DNA of 51,078 nucleotides. It comes from Collinsella aerofaciens. GTDB lineage: Bacteria > Actinomycetota > Coriobacteriia > Coriobacteriales > Coriobacteriaceae. The number at the start of each line of letters is the position of its first letter. The first letter of the stretch is position 1. The notes below the pieces were generated by a model. The model made no database searches. It was not told the origin of the DNA and was given only the letters and a program-made list of their open reading frames with translations. The stretch covers positions 1-51,078 of the forward strand of contig NZ_JADPCJ010000016.1 of the NCBI RefSeq assembly GCF_015670795.1, read 5' to 3'. Both the position numbers and the translations under genes were made by a program. Positions 23,976 to 31,673 of the stretch are shown in pieces.

Positions 23976-24180
23976 CGATGTCGAGTTCAAGGCGTGCCCC
24001 CGGTGCGGGGTCGAGCCCAAGATGGAGGACGTGCGCGAGCGTTCCCTGACCAAGCCCAACGCGATGAGCGTGAAATGCCCCGCCTGCGGGATGTCGAACA
24101 GCATCGCGTGGGGAAGCATGGACCTGCCGCCGTTCCGCCAGGCGGTGGCCATGCTCGCGGACAGCTGGAACAGCCGGTGA
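23965..24180 (+). CDS. Lar-like restriction-alleviation zinc-ribbon protein (putative)
   Basis: This 71-residue protein has CPRCG...CPACG with a C-terminal LADSWNSR. This layout matches the Lar family of small phage proteins (two CxxC pairs and a terminal W-N-x-R). Lar of the Rac prophage protects DNA from type I restriction. The family assignment is by architecture only. I chose the ATG at 23965 with ACAGGAGAG upstream. Confidence 0.6.
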   Translation: MTFNDVEFKACPRCGVEPKMEDVRERSLTKPNAMSVKCPACGMSNSIAWGSMDLPPFRQAVAMLADSWNSR

Positions 24181-24389
24181 TCAGCTCGGCGGTCGAGCTG
24201 TTCCGCGCGACCGCCTGGCGTGCGGTGCCCGATCTGGTGACGGGTCCCGCGCGCCGGGCGCTCGCGCACGGTCGGGCAGACGCGCCGCGGGTGACGGCGT
24301 CGCAGATCGGGGAGACGGAGCGGAGGGCGCGGGCGCTAGAGCGCGACCGGGCCCGCGCGCTCAAGAGGTCGAGGAGGGCTAGGCAATGA
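24177..24389 (+). CDS. Small basic protein
   Basis: A GTG start overlapping the preceding stop (GTGA) gives a 70-residue, strongly Arg-rich protein with a helical C-terminus (RRARALERDRARALKRSRRARQ), likely to bind nucleic acid. Its existence rests on the overlap and composition, so confidence is moderate. Confidence 0.45.
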   Translation: MISSAVELFRATAWRAVPDLVTGPARRALAHGRADAPRVTASQIGETERRARALERDRARALKRSRRARQ

Positions 24390-24490
24390 GGTTGTTTGAG
24401 AAGCTGCGGCGGATTCTCGTCGAGAACCGCCGCGTGCGCAAGAGCATCGAGGCGCGTCGCGCCTGCAGGTGCAGGAGGTCGATGAGATGA
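24386..24490 (+). CDS. Tiny basic protein (34 residues)
   Basis: MRLFEKLRRILVENRRVRKS and on, ending RRACRCRRSMR. It is preceded by GAGGAGGG and overlaps both neighbours by four bases (ATGA each time). The coupling makes translation plausible. Function unknown. Confidence 0.45.
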   Translation: MRLFEKLRRILVENRRVRKSIEARRACRCRRSMR

Positions 24491-24735
24491 CCGTGATGTG
24501 GGACGTGCAGGAGAGGAACTGCGCGGTCTGCGGGAGGATCTTCATCCCGCAGGCGCCGAAGGCCAAGTACTGCTCGGAGGACTGCCGGCGAAAGCACGAG
24601 CAGGACCGCGCGAAGGAGGCTAGGCGCAGGGGCGCCAGGCCGAAGAGCGACAAGGTCGACCGTTACCTGGCGCCCACGGGCCCGGCGCACGATGAGATCA
24701 TGGCCATGCGCCGCGAGGTCGCGATGAGATATTGA
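24487..24735 (+). CDS. Small zinc-finger protein
   Basis: This 82-residue protein has CAVCGRIFIPQAPKAKYCSEDCRRKHEQDRAKE, a CxxC...CxxxC treble-clef-like finger followed by a basic helix, as found in many phage and CGNR/FCS-type small proteins. It is the last gene of the early operon. A terminator follows 26 bases later. Confidence 0.7.
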   Translation: MTVMWDVQERNCAVCGRIFIPQAPKAKYCSEDCRRKHEQDRAKEARRRGARPKSDKVDRYLAPTGPAHDEIMAMRREVAMRY

Positions 24736-24760
24736 GTTTCCGCAGGTAGATATATAATTA

Positions 24761-24795
24761 AGGCCGCTGGCGTTGGAGCGCCGGCGGCCTTTGGC
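24761..24795 (+). terminator. Terminator ending the early operon
   Basis: AAGGCCGCTGGCG and CGCCGGCGGCCTT form a 13-bp stem with one G-T pair around TTGGAG, followed by TTGG. A TATAAT at 24753-24758 just before it could be a -10 element, but its best -35 is poorly spaced. Confidence 0.75.
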
Positions 24796-24854
24796 AAAGA
24801 CGCCTCCCGGCATCCTCTATGTGGCGTAGAGCATGGTACCACGCGGGAGGTCAC

Positions 24855-25307
24855 ATGGACGCAAGGGAATATCTGGAGACTGTACGGGCCGCCCAGCGCG
24901 GCATCGACCGCCGCCTGGCAGTCATCGAGTCGATGCAGGCGCGCGAGCAGGTGCGCGCCCAGCGCTACGACGCCGTGGGCAAGGGCGCGCACGGGACGGA
25001 CTTCATGCGCTCGACGGATGACAGGATCGACTATGAGCGCCGCAGCGGCGCGGAGCTGTCGGAGCTGCGACGCGAGGTGGAGCGGGGCCGCGAGCTGTGC
25101 GCGGGCGTGCGCTCCGCCAACCCGGGCAAGCGATGGGGCGACGTGCTGGAGTTGCGCTACTGCGAGGACCGCACACTGCAGGAGATCGCTGGGACGCTCG
25201 GGGTGTCGGTGAGGTCGGTGAACTCCGACCTGTGCGCCGCCTTGGACTGGACGGACATGGTCGGTCTGGCGGCAGCCCGATCGGGTCTTGGCCGAGCTGC
25301 AGTCTGA
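24855..25307 (+). CDS. Late-gene transcription regulator, sigma-70 region 4-like (ArpU/RinA type)
   Basis: This 150-residue protein is helical at the N-terminus. Its C-terminal HTH (WGDVLELRYCEDRTLQEIAGTLGVSVRSVNSDLCAAL) is the sigma region 4 pattern found in phage late regulators placed just before the terminase genes. GGGAGGTC precedes the ATG. The position between early terminator and packaging genes supports a role in switching on late transcription, perhaps acting at the region around 25470. Confidence 0.75.
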   Translation: MDAREYLETVRAAQRGIDRRLAVIESMQAREQVRAQRYDAVGKGAHGTDFMRSTDDRIDYERRSGAELSELRREVERGRELCAGVRSANPGKRWGDVLELRYCEDRTLQEIAGTLGVSVRSVNSDLCAALDWTDMVGLAAARSGLGRAAV

Positions 25308-25328
25308 GCCGCATATATCTCTATCGTT

Positions 25329-25360
25329 GCCCGTCGGCCCAGCGCCGGCGGGCTTCTCTT
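25329..25360 (+). terminator. Hairpin after the late regulator
   Basis: GCCCGTCGGC and GCCGGCGGGC pair around CCAGC, followed by TTCTCTTT. Confidence 0.6.
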
Positions 25361-25370
25361 TACCTGCGAA

Positions 25371-25460
25371 CTGCATGCGATTGCACACAATTGCACACCG
25401 TTGCGCGTGATTGCCTACAGTTGCACGCGATTGCACACAATTGCACACCGTTGCACGTTG
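25371..25460 (+). repeat. Array of 10-bp tandem repeats (iteron-like)
   Basis: Eight units of consensus TTGCACACNR follow each other without spacers from 25381 to 25460, with a degenerate ninth (CTGCATGCGA) at 25371. TTGCACACAATTGCACACCG occurs twice exactly. A 10-bp period puts every unit on the same face of the helix, as expected for cooperative protein binding. Confidence 0.85.
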
Positions 25461-25607
25461 CGATTGGGATATAACTAGGGTGTCGATTCGCAGCGCCGCC
25501 CGCGCGGCTTGCGGGTCGGATGTGCGTGGAAGCGCAGGTGAGTGGCCGGGGTTCCCTTCAGCAGTTCAGGGACTCCGGCCTTACTATTGCGTTTAATTCA
25601 ATAGGGG

Positions 25608-25817
25608 ATGATGCCCGTGGTCAGCCGAGAGTACATCGCGCGATCCGCCCGCCGCCACGACACGGTCATGGCGTGGGCGTTCCGCCGCGCCCTGGGGGTC
25701 ACGGCGGCGCCCCGCCGCCGACCGGGGGGTGCCGGGGGTGTGCGCCTGGAGGCGTTGCGCTACGGGGGCATCGAGGCGTGCATGTCCAACCGAGGGCGCT
25801 CCCCGGTGGAGTGGTAG
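25608..25817 (+). CDS. Small basic phage protein
   Basis: This protein has 69 residues from 25608, or 68 from the adjacent ATG at 25611. It is Arg-rich with a central Pro/Gly segment (APRRRPGGAGG), and no family is recognised. TAGGGG precedes the start; the same TAGGGGATG context recurs at the starts at 25821 and 26232, suggesting a set of linked small genes. Confidence 0.5.
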   Translation: MMPVVSREYIARSARRHDTVMAWAFRRALGVTAAPRRRPGGAGGVRLEALRYGGIEACMSNRGRSPVEW

Positions 25818-25820
25818 GGG

Positions 25821-26228
25821 ATGGGCAACCCGCGCAAGGCCAACGGCGCCCGCCGCCGCCATGTCGTGCGGTGGCTCCGCTCGCAGGGCAGGCCCTGCTG
25901 GATATGTGGGCTACCCATAGACTACGGGGTGCCGCCGGGCAACCCCGGGGCCTTCGAGTGCGATGAGCTCGTCCCGGTCAGCCGCGGCGGATCGCCCTTC
26001 GACCGCGACAACGTCGCCGCCGCGCACCGCTGCTGCAACAACTGGCGCCGCGCCCGCAGCGTCGCCGAGGTCTCGGCCGTACGCCGCGCCCTCCGCGAGC
26101 ATCTCGCCGCGTGGAACTCTCCTGAGTCCTTCGTCGAGCTGTGCAAGGCGCTCAAGTCCGAACGTATTCCCTTTATTAGTCCCCCGTCCGCGCCCGAGAA
26201 ACAGCCGCGGCAAACGACCTCATGGTAG
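25821..26228 (+). CDS. HNH endonuclease
   Basis: This 135-residue protein has CWICG (first metal-binding pair), then CDELVPVSRGGSPFDRDNVAAAHRCCNNWR, the HNH core with a D-E-L variant of the usual D-H-x first motif and an intact Asn and His. HNH proteins next to the terminase are common in long-tailed phages and are needed for DNA packaging in some. The first catalytic His of the core appears replaced by Glu or Leu, so activity is uncertain. Confidence 0.75.
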   Translation: MGNPRKANGARRRHVVRWLRSQGRPCWICGLPIDYGVPPGNPGAFECDELVPVSRGGSPFDRDNVAAAHRCCNNWRRARSVAEVSAVRRALREHLAAWNSPESFVELCKALKSERIPFISPPSAPEKQPRQTTSW

Positions 26229-26231
26229 GGG

Positions 26232-26387
26232 ATGCGCCCCGGCGCTCGACCCCACGGGGGTCTTTTGACGGATGGTGGCAGGCCACCATCCCGCGCCAGG
26301 GCCGCAATACCCCCGAATACGCTTTTTTACGGAAGTCAAGCAAAAACCGCAGCTAAACCGAGAAAAACTAGGCGGGTGTGTACGTGA
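26232..26387 (+). CDS. Possible small basic protein (51 residues)
   Basis: An open frame begins in the TAGGGGATG context shared with the two preceding genes and ends in a GTGA overlap with the ParB-like gene. The product (MRPGARPHGGLLTDGGRPPS and on) is basic and Pro-rich. A hairpin lies within it. Evidence is limited to ribosome site and coupling. Confidence 0.3.
   Translation: MRPGARPHGGLLTDGGRPPSRARAAIPPNTLFYGSQAKTAAKPRKTRRVCT
26270..26291. repeat. Perfect inverted repeat
   Basis: GGATGGTGG and CCACCATCC form a 9-bp stem with loop CAGG upstream of the ParB-like gene. It could be an operator or RNA hairpin. Confidence 0.5.
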
Positions 26388-27394
26388 AGATACACGATAT
26401 CGTCCCATATGAGCGAAACGCGCGGCACAACGCCTCCGCCGTCCCCGTGGTCGCCGACTCAATCAAGGAGTTCGGCCTGCGCGGGACCATCGGCCTGGAG
26501 AGCCGCGAGCGCCCGGTTATTGTATGGGGGCACACCCGCGTCGAGGCGTGCAGAAGCCTGGGGTGGGACGAGATTCCCGACTCCAAGATCGAGTACTGCG
26601 ACGACCTGACCGACGAGCAGATCAAGGCCTTCCGCATCGCCGACAACAAGACCGGCGAGGTGGCAACCTGGAACAAGTCGATGCTTCGCGAGGAGGTCCG
26701 CAGCCTCAAGGACTTCGACATGTCGCGGTTCGGGCTGGACTTCAAGAGCAAGCGGCTCGACTACGGCCACGAGCGCCTGAGGACGGACGACGCGTACAAC
26801 CTGCGCCTCGTCAGCCGATCCGACTGCGGCCGCGACGGCATGCCCCGCATGAAGCGGTGCATGGCCAAGCCGGCGGACATGATCGGGTTCAACTACGCCA
26901 AGAGCACCCCCGAGGCCGACAAGGCCGGCCGCTGCTGCCACTTCTTCATCGACGACTACCAGTTCGAGCGCGTGTGGGCACGCCCCGCCGCCTACCTCGA
27001 GTGCCTGCGCGGCTTCGACTGCGTCCTCACGCCCGACTTCTCGCTCTACCTCGACATGCCCGATGCCATGCAGCGGTGGAACCGCTACCGCTCCCAGGCG
27101 CTCGGCCACTGGTGGCAGGAGCAGGGCCTCCGTGTAGTCCCGACCCTGTCGTGGGCGCAGCGCCGGAGCTTCCGCTTCGCGTTCGACGGCGTCCCGCGCC
27201 GCTCGACCGTCGCCGTGTCGACCGTCGGCGTGAAGGGGGACGAGAACGCCCTGGCCGTTTGGCGCGAGGGCATGGCGGAGGCAATGAGCCGCCTGGAGCC
27301 CGCGCGCGTGCTGCTCTACGGCGGCGACATTGGATTCGATTTCGGCGGCTGCGAGGTCGTCGAGTACAAGGGAGGCGGTTTCCGCGGGAGGTAG
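26384..27394 (+). CDS. ParB-like N-terminal domain fused to DUF4417
   Basis: This 336-residue protein has a ParB/Srx domain at about 1-110 (KIHDIVPYERNARHNASAVP...VWGHTRVEACRSLGW). A DUF4417-type domain is at about 170-330 (FFIDDYQFERVWARPAAYLE...CVLTPDFSLYLDMP...YGGDIGFDFGGCEVV). I favour the GTG at 26384 because ParB-like proteins begin with this KIxDIxPYExNAR pattern; a GTG at 26378 is also in frame. ParB-domain proteins often lie just before terminase genes in phages; DUF4417 has no established function. The fusion is uncommon to me. Confidence 0.75.
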   Translation: MKIHDIVPYERNARHNASAVPVVADSIKEFGLRGTIGLESRERPVIVWGHTRVEACRSLGWDEIPDSKIEYCDDLTDEQIKAFRIADNKTGEVATWNKSMLREEVRSLKDFDMSRFGLDFKSKRLDYGHERLRTDDAYNLRLVSRSDCGRDGMPRMKRCMAKPADMIGFNYAKSTPEADKAGRCCHFFIDDYQFERVWARPAAYLECLRGFDCVLTPDFSLYLDMPDAMQRWNRYRSQALGHWWQEQGLRVVPTLSWAQRRSFRFAFDGVPRRSTVAVSTVGVKGDENALAVWREGMAEAMSRLEPARVLLYGGDIGFDFGGCEVVEYKGGGFRGR

Positions 27395-28046
27395 GGGCTC
27401 ATACTCTTACTCCGGCAAGCGTTCAGCCAAGGACGGATCGACACTGTCAGCCTACGCGGTCGCATCCCTGAACAAGGGCACTGCTGGGGGAACGACGGTG
27501 GAGTCTGCCATAGCCCGCTTTCGCGAGCAGCTGATGGACAATAGGTACGAGCACTCGGCCTATATCGATGACGCGGGATATGTCCATGCGCTGGGGTCGA
27601 CTGGTAATGAAGGGTCGACCAGAGTCGCACCGCTGTCCGCCGTCGCCCATGAAAAGGGCGTCTCGACGATTATCCATAACCATCCTCATGGCGGCGCGGA
27701 CGGCCGCAAATGGGGAGGCCCTCTTTCCGGCGGCGACCTGGAATACATCGCCTCGGCCTACAACAGGAGCGGAGGACGCGTCAAAAGGATCGTCGCGACG
27801 TCGAACGAGGGGACCTATTCCGCGCTCGTGACGAAAAGCGTGAGCGGCAAGGCCGTCAAGTCTGCCGCAAAGCGAGCCGACGCTTCGGTCATGAGCAGGA
27901 AATACCAGAGCGAAATCGCGATGTGGAGAGCCATGAACAAGGCCTACACCTCGGAGTTTGCTAAAATAGGCATTGAGATCAGCTATGAGAAGCAACCGAA
28001 GAAAAGCGGGCTTCTCGTGACCCAGAAGACCGGCACCTATGCGTGA
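27330..28046 (+). CDS. JAB/MPN-like metalloprotease-domain protein, start uncertain
   Basis: The frame gives up to 238 residues. It contains STIIHNHPHGGADGRKWGGP then LSGGDLEYI, matching the JAB/MPN metal site H-x-H-P...S-x-x-D, which usually cleaves isopeptide or peptide bonds. The C-terminal 80 residues are basic and unrecognised. No ATG or GTG with a ribosome site opens the domain: the choices are a TTG at 27330, inside the previous gene, or an ATG at 27534. This may therefore be the remnant of a longer or fused protein. Confidence 0.6.
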   Translation: MDSISAAARSSSTREAVSAGGRGSYSYSGKRSAKDGSTLSAYAVASLNKGTAGGTTVESAIARFREQLMDNRYEHSAYIDDAGYVHALGSTGNEGSTRVAPLSAVAHEKGVSTIIHNHPHGGADGRKWGGPLSGGDLEYIASAYNRSGGRVKRIVATSNEGTYSALVTKSVSGKAVKSAAKRADASVMSRKYQSEIAMWRAMNKAYTSEFAKIGIEISYEKQPKKSGLLVTQKTGTYA

Positions 28047-28062
28047 TAGGGGTTGATGCCAG

Positions 28063-28278
28063 ATGGCATACGACGTTGACTACGATTTCGAGTTTGACGA
28101 GGACGAGTTCGGCACGGCGATGATGCCCAACGGCGTCAAGTGGCGCGGGAACCTCTGCCTGCTCCCCAACGGCAGGTACCTCCCGCCGGGAAACTACCGC
28201 ACCGAAGACGGCGGCGACATCATCTATGAGCCGCCCGAGCTGAGCCCGTACGCCGAGATGCTCTCGCAGTTCAGATAG
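28063..28278 (+). CDS. Small acidic protein following the JAB-domain gene
   Basis: This 71-residue protein has a very acidic N-terminus (DVDYDFEFDEDEFGTAMM). It begins 16 bases after the JAB gene and is followed by a terminator. The acidic partner next to a basic protease-like protein could be an inhibitor or immunity-like partner; that is speculation from layout. Confidence 0.6.
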   Translation: MAYDVDYDFEFDEDEFGTAMMPNGVKWRGNLCLLPNGRYLPPGNYRTEDGGDIIYEPPELSPYAEMLSQFR

Positions 28279-28302
28279 GCTGCCGGTATTCAGGATTTTT
28301 TA

Positions 28303-28330
28303 AAGCCGTCCCCCAGGGGCGGCTATTTTA
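28303..28330 (+). terminator. Terminator before the terminase genes
   Basis: AGCCGTCCCC and GGGGCGGCT pair around a short loop and are followed by ATTTTA. Confidence 0.65.
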
Positions 28331-28349
28331 TGCCGATTGGAGGTAGCGG

Positions 28350-28733
28350 ATGTCCCTCGAGAAGCCCGCCGCGGTCGCCGGCGACCCCGTGAAGAGCGCC
28401 AAGTGGGACGAGCTCACGGCAGGCCGCTCGTTCACCCAGGCCGACGCTCCGACGCTCGCGCTGCTGTGCCAGTGGTACAAGATCGTCGAGCTCGCCCAGG
28501 ACGAGCTGGACAGCTTCGGCGAGCAGACCGCCTACCAGAACGACATGGGGGACCTGAAGTCCTTCCCGCAGATAGCGACCCTGAAGACCGCGTCGGCGGA
28601 GATCAGGCAGCTCAACAAGCAACTCGGCATAACCGACGGCCACGAGGGGGCGCCAGATGTCCGGAACGTCCAGACCAAGCTCTTCTCGATCGCCGAGCGC
28701 CACGAGGCGCGGAAGGCAAGAGCCGCGGTATAG
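28350..28733 (+). CDS. Terminase small subunit (P27-family-like)
   Basis: This 127-residue protein fits the small subunit that recognises phage DNA for packaging. It has a helical core (APTLALLCQWYKIVELAQDELD) and the family-typical end (FPQIATLKTASAEIRQLNKQLGI), followed by a charged tail. GGAGGTAGCGG precedes the ATG. The large-subunit gene starts within its 3' end in another frame, overlapping by 77 bases. Confidence 0.8.
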   Translation: MSLEKPAAVAGDPVKSAKWDELTAGRSFTQADAPTLALLCQWYKIVELAQDELDSFGEQTAYQNDMGDLKSFPQIATLKTASAEIRQLNKQLGITDGHEGAPDVRNVQTKLFSIAERHEARKARAAV

Positions 28734-30168
28734 GGTCGCCGTGGGCGAGGCCGCCTACTCGGAGGGCGAGGACGCCGCCGAGCTCGGCGGAGACCTGGGC
28801 ATGGAGCCCATCGAGTGGCAGTCCCTGGTTCTGTCCGACTGGTGCGCGTGCGATGCCGAGGGCCGCCCCGCCTACGTCACGTGCGGCCTGGACGTGCCAC
28901 GCCAGAACGGCAAGAACGCCGTCATCGAGATATACGAGGTGTTCCGCCTGGCGGTCTGCGGCTGGCACATCCTCCACACCGCGCACCGCGTCAAGACCGC
29001 CAAGAAGGCGTTCAACCGACTCGTCCGCTACTTCACGGACAAGGAGCACCCCGAGCTCTCGTGCCTCGTCGAGAGGATCCGCCGCACGAACGGCGAGGAG
29101 GCCATCTACCTCACCAACGGCGGCTCCATCGAGTTCTCGGCGCGCACCAACGGAAGCGCGCGAGGCTTCGATGACATCCAGCTCGTCGTGTTCGACGAGG
29201 CGCAGGAGCTCACCGACTCCCAGTACGACGCCATCATGTACACGCTCGCCGCGTCCGCGACCGGAGAGCGCCAGATCATCTACACGGGCACGCCGCCCAA
29301 CGAGGACTGCCCCGGCACCGTGTTCGCGCGCACGCGCGCGGCCATCCTAGCCGGCGACATCCCGAGCACCGAGTGGTGCTCGTGGGCGACCGACGAGTGC
29401 CCGCGCCAGGACGCCACGTTCGACGACGTGGTGGACCTCATCTACGAATCGAACCCGAGCATGGGCATCATCCTGTCGCTCGACTTCACCCGCACGGAGT
29501 TCGCCGGCGGCTCGATCACCGGCTTCGCCCACGAGCGCCTGGGCTGGTTCAGCCCGGCCGCCATGCTCACGAGGGCCATCCCGCGGGAACCGTGGGGCGC
29601 CGCCCTCATCGACGCCATCGGCGACCGGTACCGCGGCAAGAAGGCCTTCGGGGTGAAGTTCTCCAGGGACGGGTCGACCTACGCGCTGTCGGGCTGCAAG
29701 CTCGGCCAGCGCGCGCTCAAGGGCAAGGCCGCCGTCGAGCTCATCAGGATCGGAACGACCGCCGGCGGCGCCCGCGAGCTCGCCGAGTGGCTCTACGACC
29801 GCCGCGCGACCGCGTCGGTCGTCGTCATCGACGGCATGTCGGGCGCCGACGCGCTCATCGACCGCCTCGCGGAGATGAAGCCGCCGCGCGGCTACGTCGT
29901 GAGGCCGCAGACGCGCGACGTGGTCGCCGCCGCGGTCGGCTTCGTGGACGCGCTCAACGACGGCACGCTCGCGCACACCTACGACCCGACCCTCGAGGAG
30001 TCGGCGAGGAAGTGCGTCCGCAGGAAGATCGGTTCCAGGGGCGGGTGGGGCTTCGGCTCCCCCGAGGACGCGACCGTGCCGCCCGAGCCGCTCGAATCTT
30101 GCTCGCTCGCGCTGTGGGGCGCGAGGACCACCAAGCGCAACCCGCGCAGGAAGCAGAGGACACTGTGA
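28657..30168 (+). CDS. Terminase large subunit
   Basis: This 503-residue packaging motor has Walker A variant VPRQNGKNAVIEIYEV near residue 83, Walker B IQLVVFDEAQEL near 177, the coupling motif YTGTPPNEDCPGT, and nuclease-domain acidic residues in the C-terminal half (VVVIDGMSGADALID). It translocates DNA into the prohead using ATP and cuts the concatemer. I kept the ATG at 28657 because the conserved PRYRVAVG...YSEGEDAAELGG lead-in needs coding upstream of later starts. It is followed by the portal gene with a GTGA overlap. Confidence 0.92.
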   Translation: MSGTSRPSSSRSPSATRRGRQEPRYRVAVGEAAYSEGEDAAELGGDLGMEPIEWQSLVLSDWCACDAEGRPAYVTCGLDVPRQNGKNAVIEIYEVFRLAVCGWHILHTAHRVKTAKKAFNRLVRYFTDKEHPELSCLVERIRRTNGEEAIYLTNGGSIEFSARTNGSARGFDDIQLVVFDEAQELTDSQYDAIMYTLAASATGERQIIYTGTPPNEDCPGTVFARTRAAILAGDIPSTEWCSWATDECPRQDATFDDVVDLIYESNPSMGIILSLDFTRTEFAGGSITGFAHERLGWFSPAAMLTRAIPREPWGAALIDAIGDRYRGKKAFGVKFSRDGSTYALSGCKLGQRALKGKAAVELIRIGTTAGGARELAEWLYDRRATASVVVIDGMSGADALIDRLAEMKPPRGYVVRPQTRDVVAAAVGFVDALNDGTLAHTYDPTLEESARKCVRRKIGSRGGWGFGSPEDATVPPEPLESCSLALWGARTTKRNPRRKQRTL

Positions 30169-31673
30169 TCCAGAGAATTGGGCGCGGGGCCTCCGTCGAG
30201 ACCCCGAACCTCGACGCCGTCCCCAAGCCGTACCGAGCCGCCGTGGAGGACATGTTCGACACCTGGGGCGACGTGTCGGCGCGAAACACCGTCCTCAAGC
30301 GCTACTACGAGATGAAGAACGAGATGAGGAGCCTCGGCATCTCCATCCCGCCCATGCTCGAGAAGGTCGACTGCGTCACCGGCTGGTGCGCCAAGGCCGT
30401 CAAGGCGCACTCCGTGCGCTCCGTCTTCGACGGCTTCGTCTTCGACGGCGCGGAGGATCAGGACCTCAAGCGCCTCGTGCGCAAGAACCGCCTGCGGTCG
30501 CTCTACCGGCAGGCGTGCTCGAGCGCCCTCACCTACGGCGTGTCGGCCATGACCGTCATGAAGGGCAGGCCGGGCCAGCCCGCGTCGATGGTGCGCGTGT
30601 TCAGCGCGAACCAGTTCTGCTGCCTGTGGGACAAGGACGAGGGCCGCATCCGCTGCGGCGTCGTCCTCGCCGACGTCGACCGGTCGGGCAACGCCTCCCG
30701 CTACGTGTGCCACTTCCGGGACGCGGTGCTCACGCTGGTGCGCATCGGCTCGGGCGGCGGACCCTACGAGTGGGATTGCGTGGTGGAGCCGAATCCCATG
30801 GGACGGCCGCTCATGGAGGTGCTCACCTACGACCCCGACCCCGACCGCCCGCTCGGCCACTCGATGCTCACGCCCGAGGTCCGGGGCATCGTCGACAAGG
30901 CCATGCGCGACGTGCTGCGCATGGAGGTCGGCGCGGAGTTCTTCACGTTCCCACAGCGATACATTCTCGGCGCCAAGGACGACCTCTTCTCCGTGAAGGA
31001 CGGGGACGGGGACGAAGGCGAGGACGAGGGCGGCGACAGCGTGCCGTCGCCAATAGCCAAGTTCAACGCATACGTCGGGTCGTTCCTCGCCATCACCAAG
31101 GACGAGGACGGAGACGTCCCGACCGTAGGGCAGTTCGCCGCGCCGACCGCCGACAACTTCACGCGCGTGTTCGAGAACGACGCGCAGCGGTTCTCCGGCG
31201 CGACCAACGTGCCGCTGGCGCAGCTGGGCGTGCTGTCGAACACCTACACGTCCTCGGACGCCCTGGGCGCGGCGAACGACCCGCTCATCCTCGAGGTGGA
31301 GCAGATCAACGAGCACAACGCCGAGGCGCTCGAGACGATCGCGCAGATGATGATGGCGGTCAAGGACGACGTCCCGATAACCAGGCTCACCGACGAGCAG
31401 TGCGCCGTCCAGGCGTGCTTCAAGGACCCCTCGATGCCGACCATCGCCGCGCGCGCCGACGCCTGGACGAAACTCGGCGCCGCGGACGAGAGCATGGTGG
31501 GCACCCGCGTCTACTACGAGGGCGTGGGCCTGTCCCAGCCGACCATCGACCGCCTGGAGCGCGAAAAGCAGCAGGGCGGCGCCATCGCGTCGCTCAACGC
31601 CATGGCCGACACGATGGCCATCGAGGCCGCGAGGGCCGCGGCCCTGCCGCCAGCCGGCGGTGAGGCGGAGTGA
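30165..31673 (+). CDS. Portal protein
   Basis: This 502-residue protein forms the dodecameric DNA gate at one head vertex. It has the portal-like pattern RNTVLKRYYEMKNEMRSLGI...LEKVDCVTGWCAKAVKAHSVR, then SANQFCCLWDKD, and the C-terminal helical LAQLGVLSNTYTSSDALGAANDPLILEVEQIN. An acidic Asp/Glu/Gly stretch near residue 285 (KDGDGDEGEDEGGD) is likely a surface loop. The GTG start overlaps the terminase stop codon. Confidence 0.88.
   Translation: MIQRIGRGASVETPNLDAVPKPYRAAVEDMFDTWGDVSARNTVLKRYYEMKNEMRSLGISIPPMLEKVDCVTGWCAKAVKAHSVRSVFDGFVFDGAEDQDLKRLVRKNRLRSLYRQACSSALTYGVSAMTVMKGRPGQPASMVRVFSANQFCCLWDKDEGRIRCGVVLADVDRSGNASRYVCHFRDAVLTLVRIGSGGGPYEWDCVVEPNPMGRPLMEVLTYDPDPDRPLGHSMLTPEVRGIVDKAMRDVLRMEVGAEFFTFPQRYILGAKDDLFSVKDGDGDEGEDEGGDSVPSPIAKFNAYVGSFLAITKDEDGDVPTVGQFAAPTADNFTRVFENDAQRFSGATNVPLAQLGVLSNTYTSSDALGAANDPLILEVEQINEHNAEALETIAQMMMAVKDDVPITRLTDEQCAVQACFKDPSMPTIAARADAWTKLGAADESMVGTRVYYEGVGLSQPTIDRLEREKQQGGAIASLNAMADTMAIEAARAAALPPAGGEAE

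Larger units (their letters stand above)
25308..25607. other. Non-coding control region before the packaging genes
   Basis: This 300-bp gap contains a terminator-like hairpin (25329-25358) and the phased 10-bp repeat array (25371-25460). A TATAAC at 25470-25475 could be a -10 box. No convincing gene is present. It is a candidate site for late promoter, cos/pac or replication origin. Confidence 0.6.

Noticed and set aside
25371..25460. Short regular repeats that could be taken for a CRISPR array
   Set aside because: Units are 10 bp with no spacers between them and no cas genes nearby.
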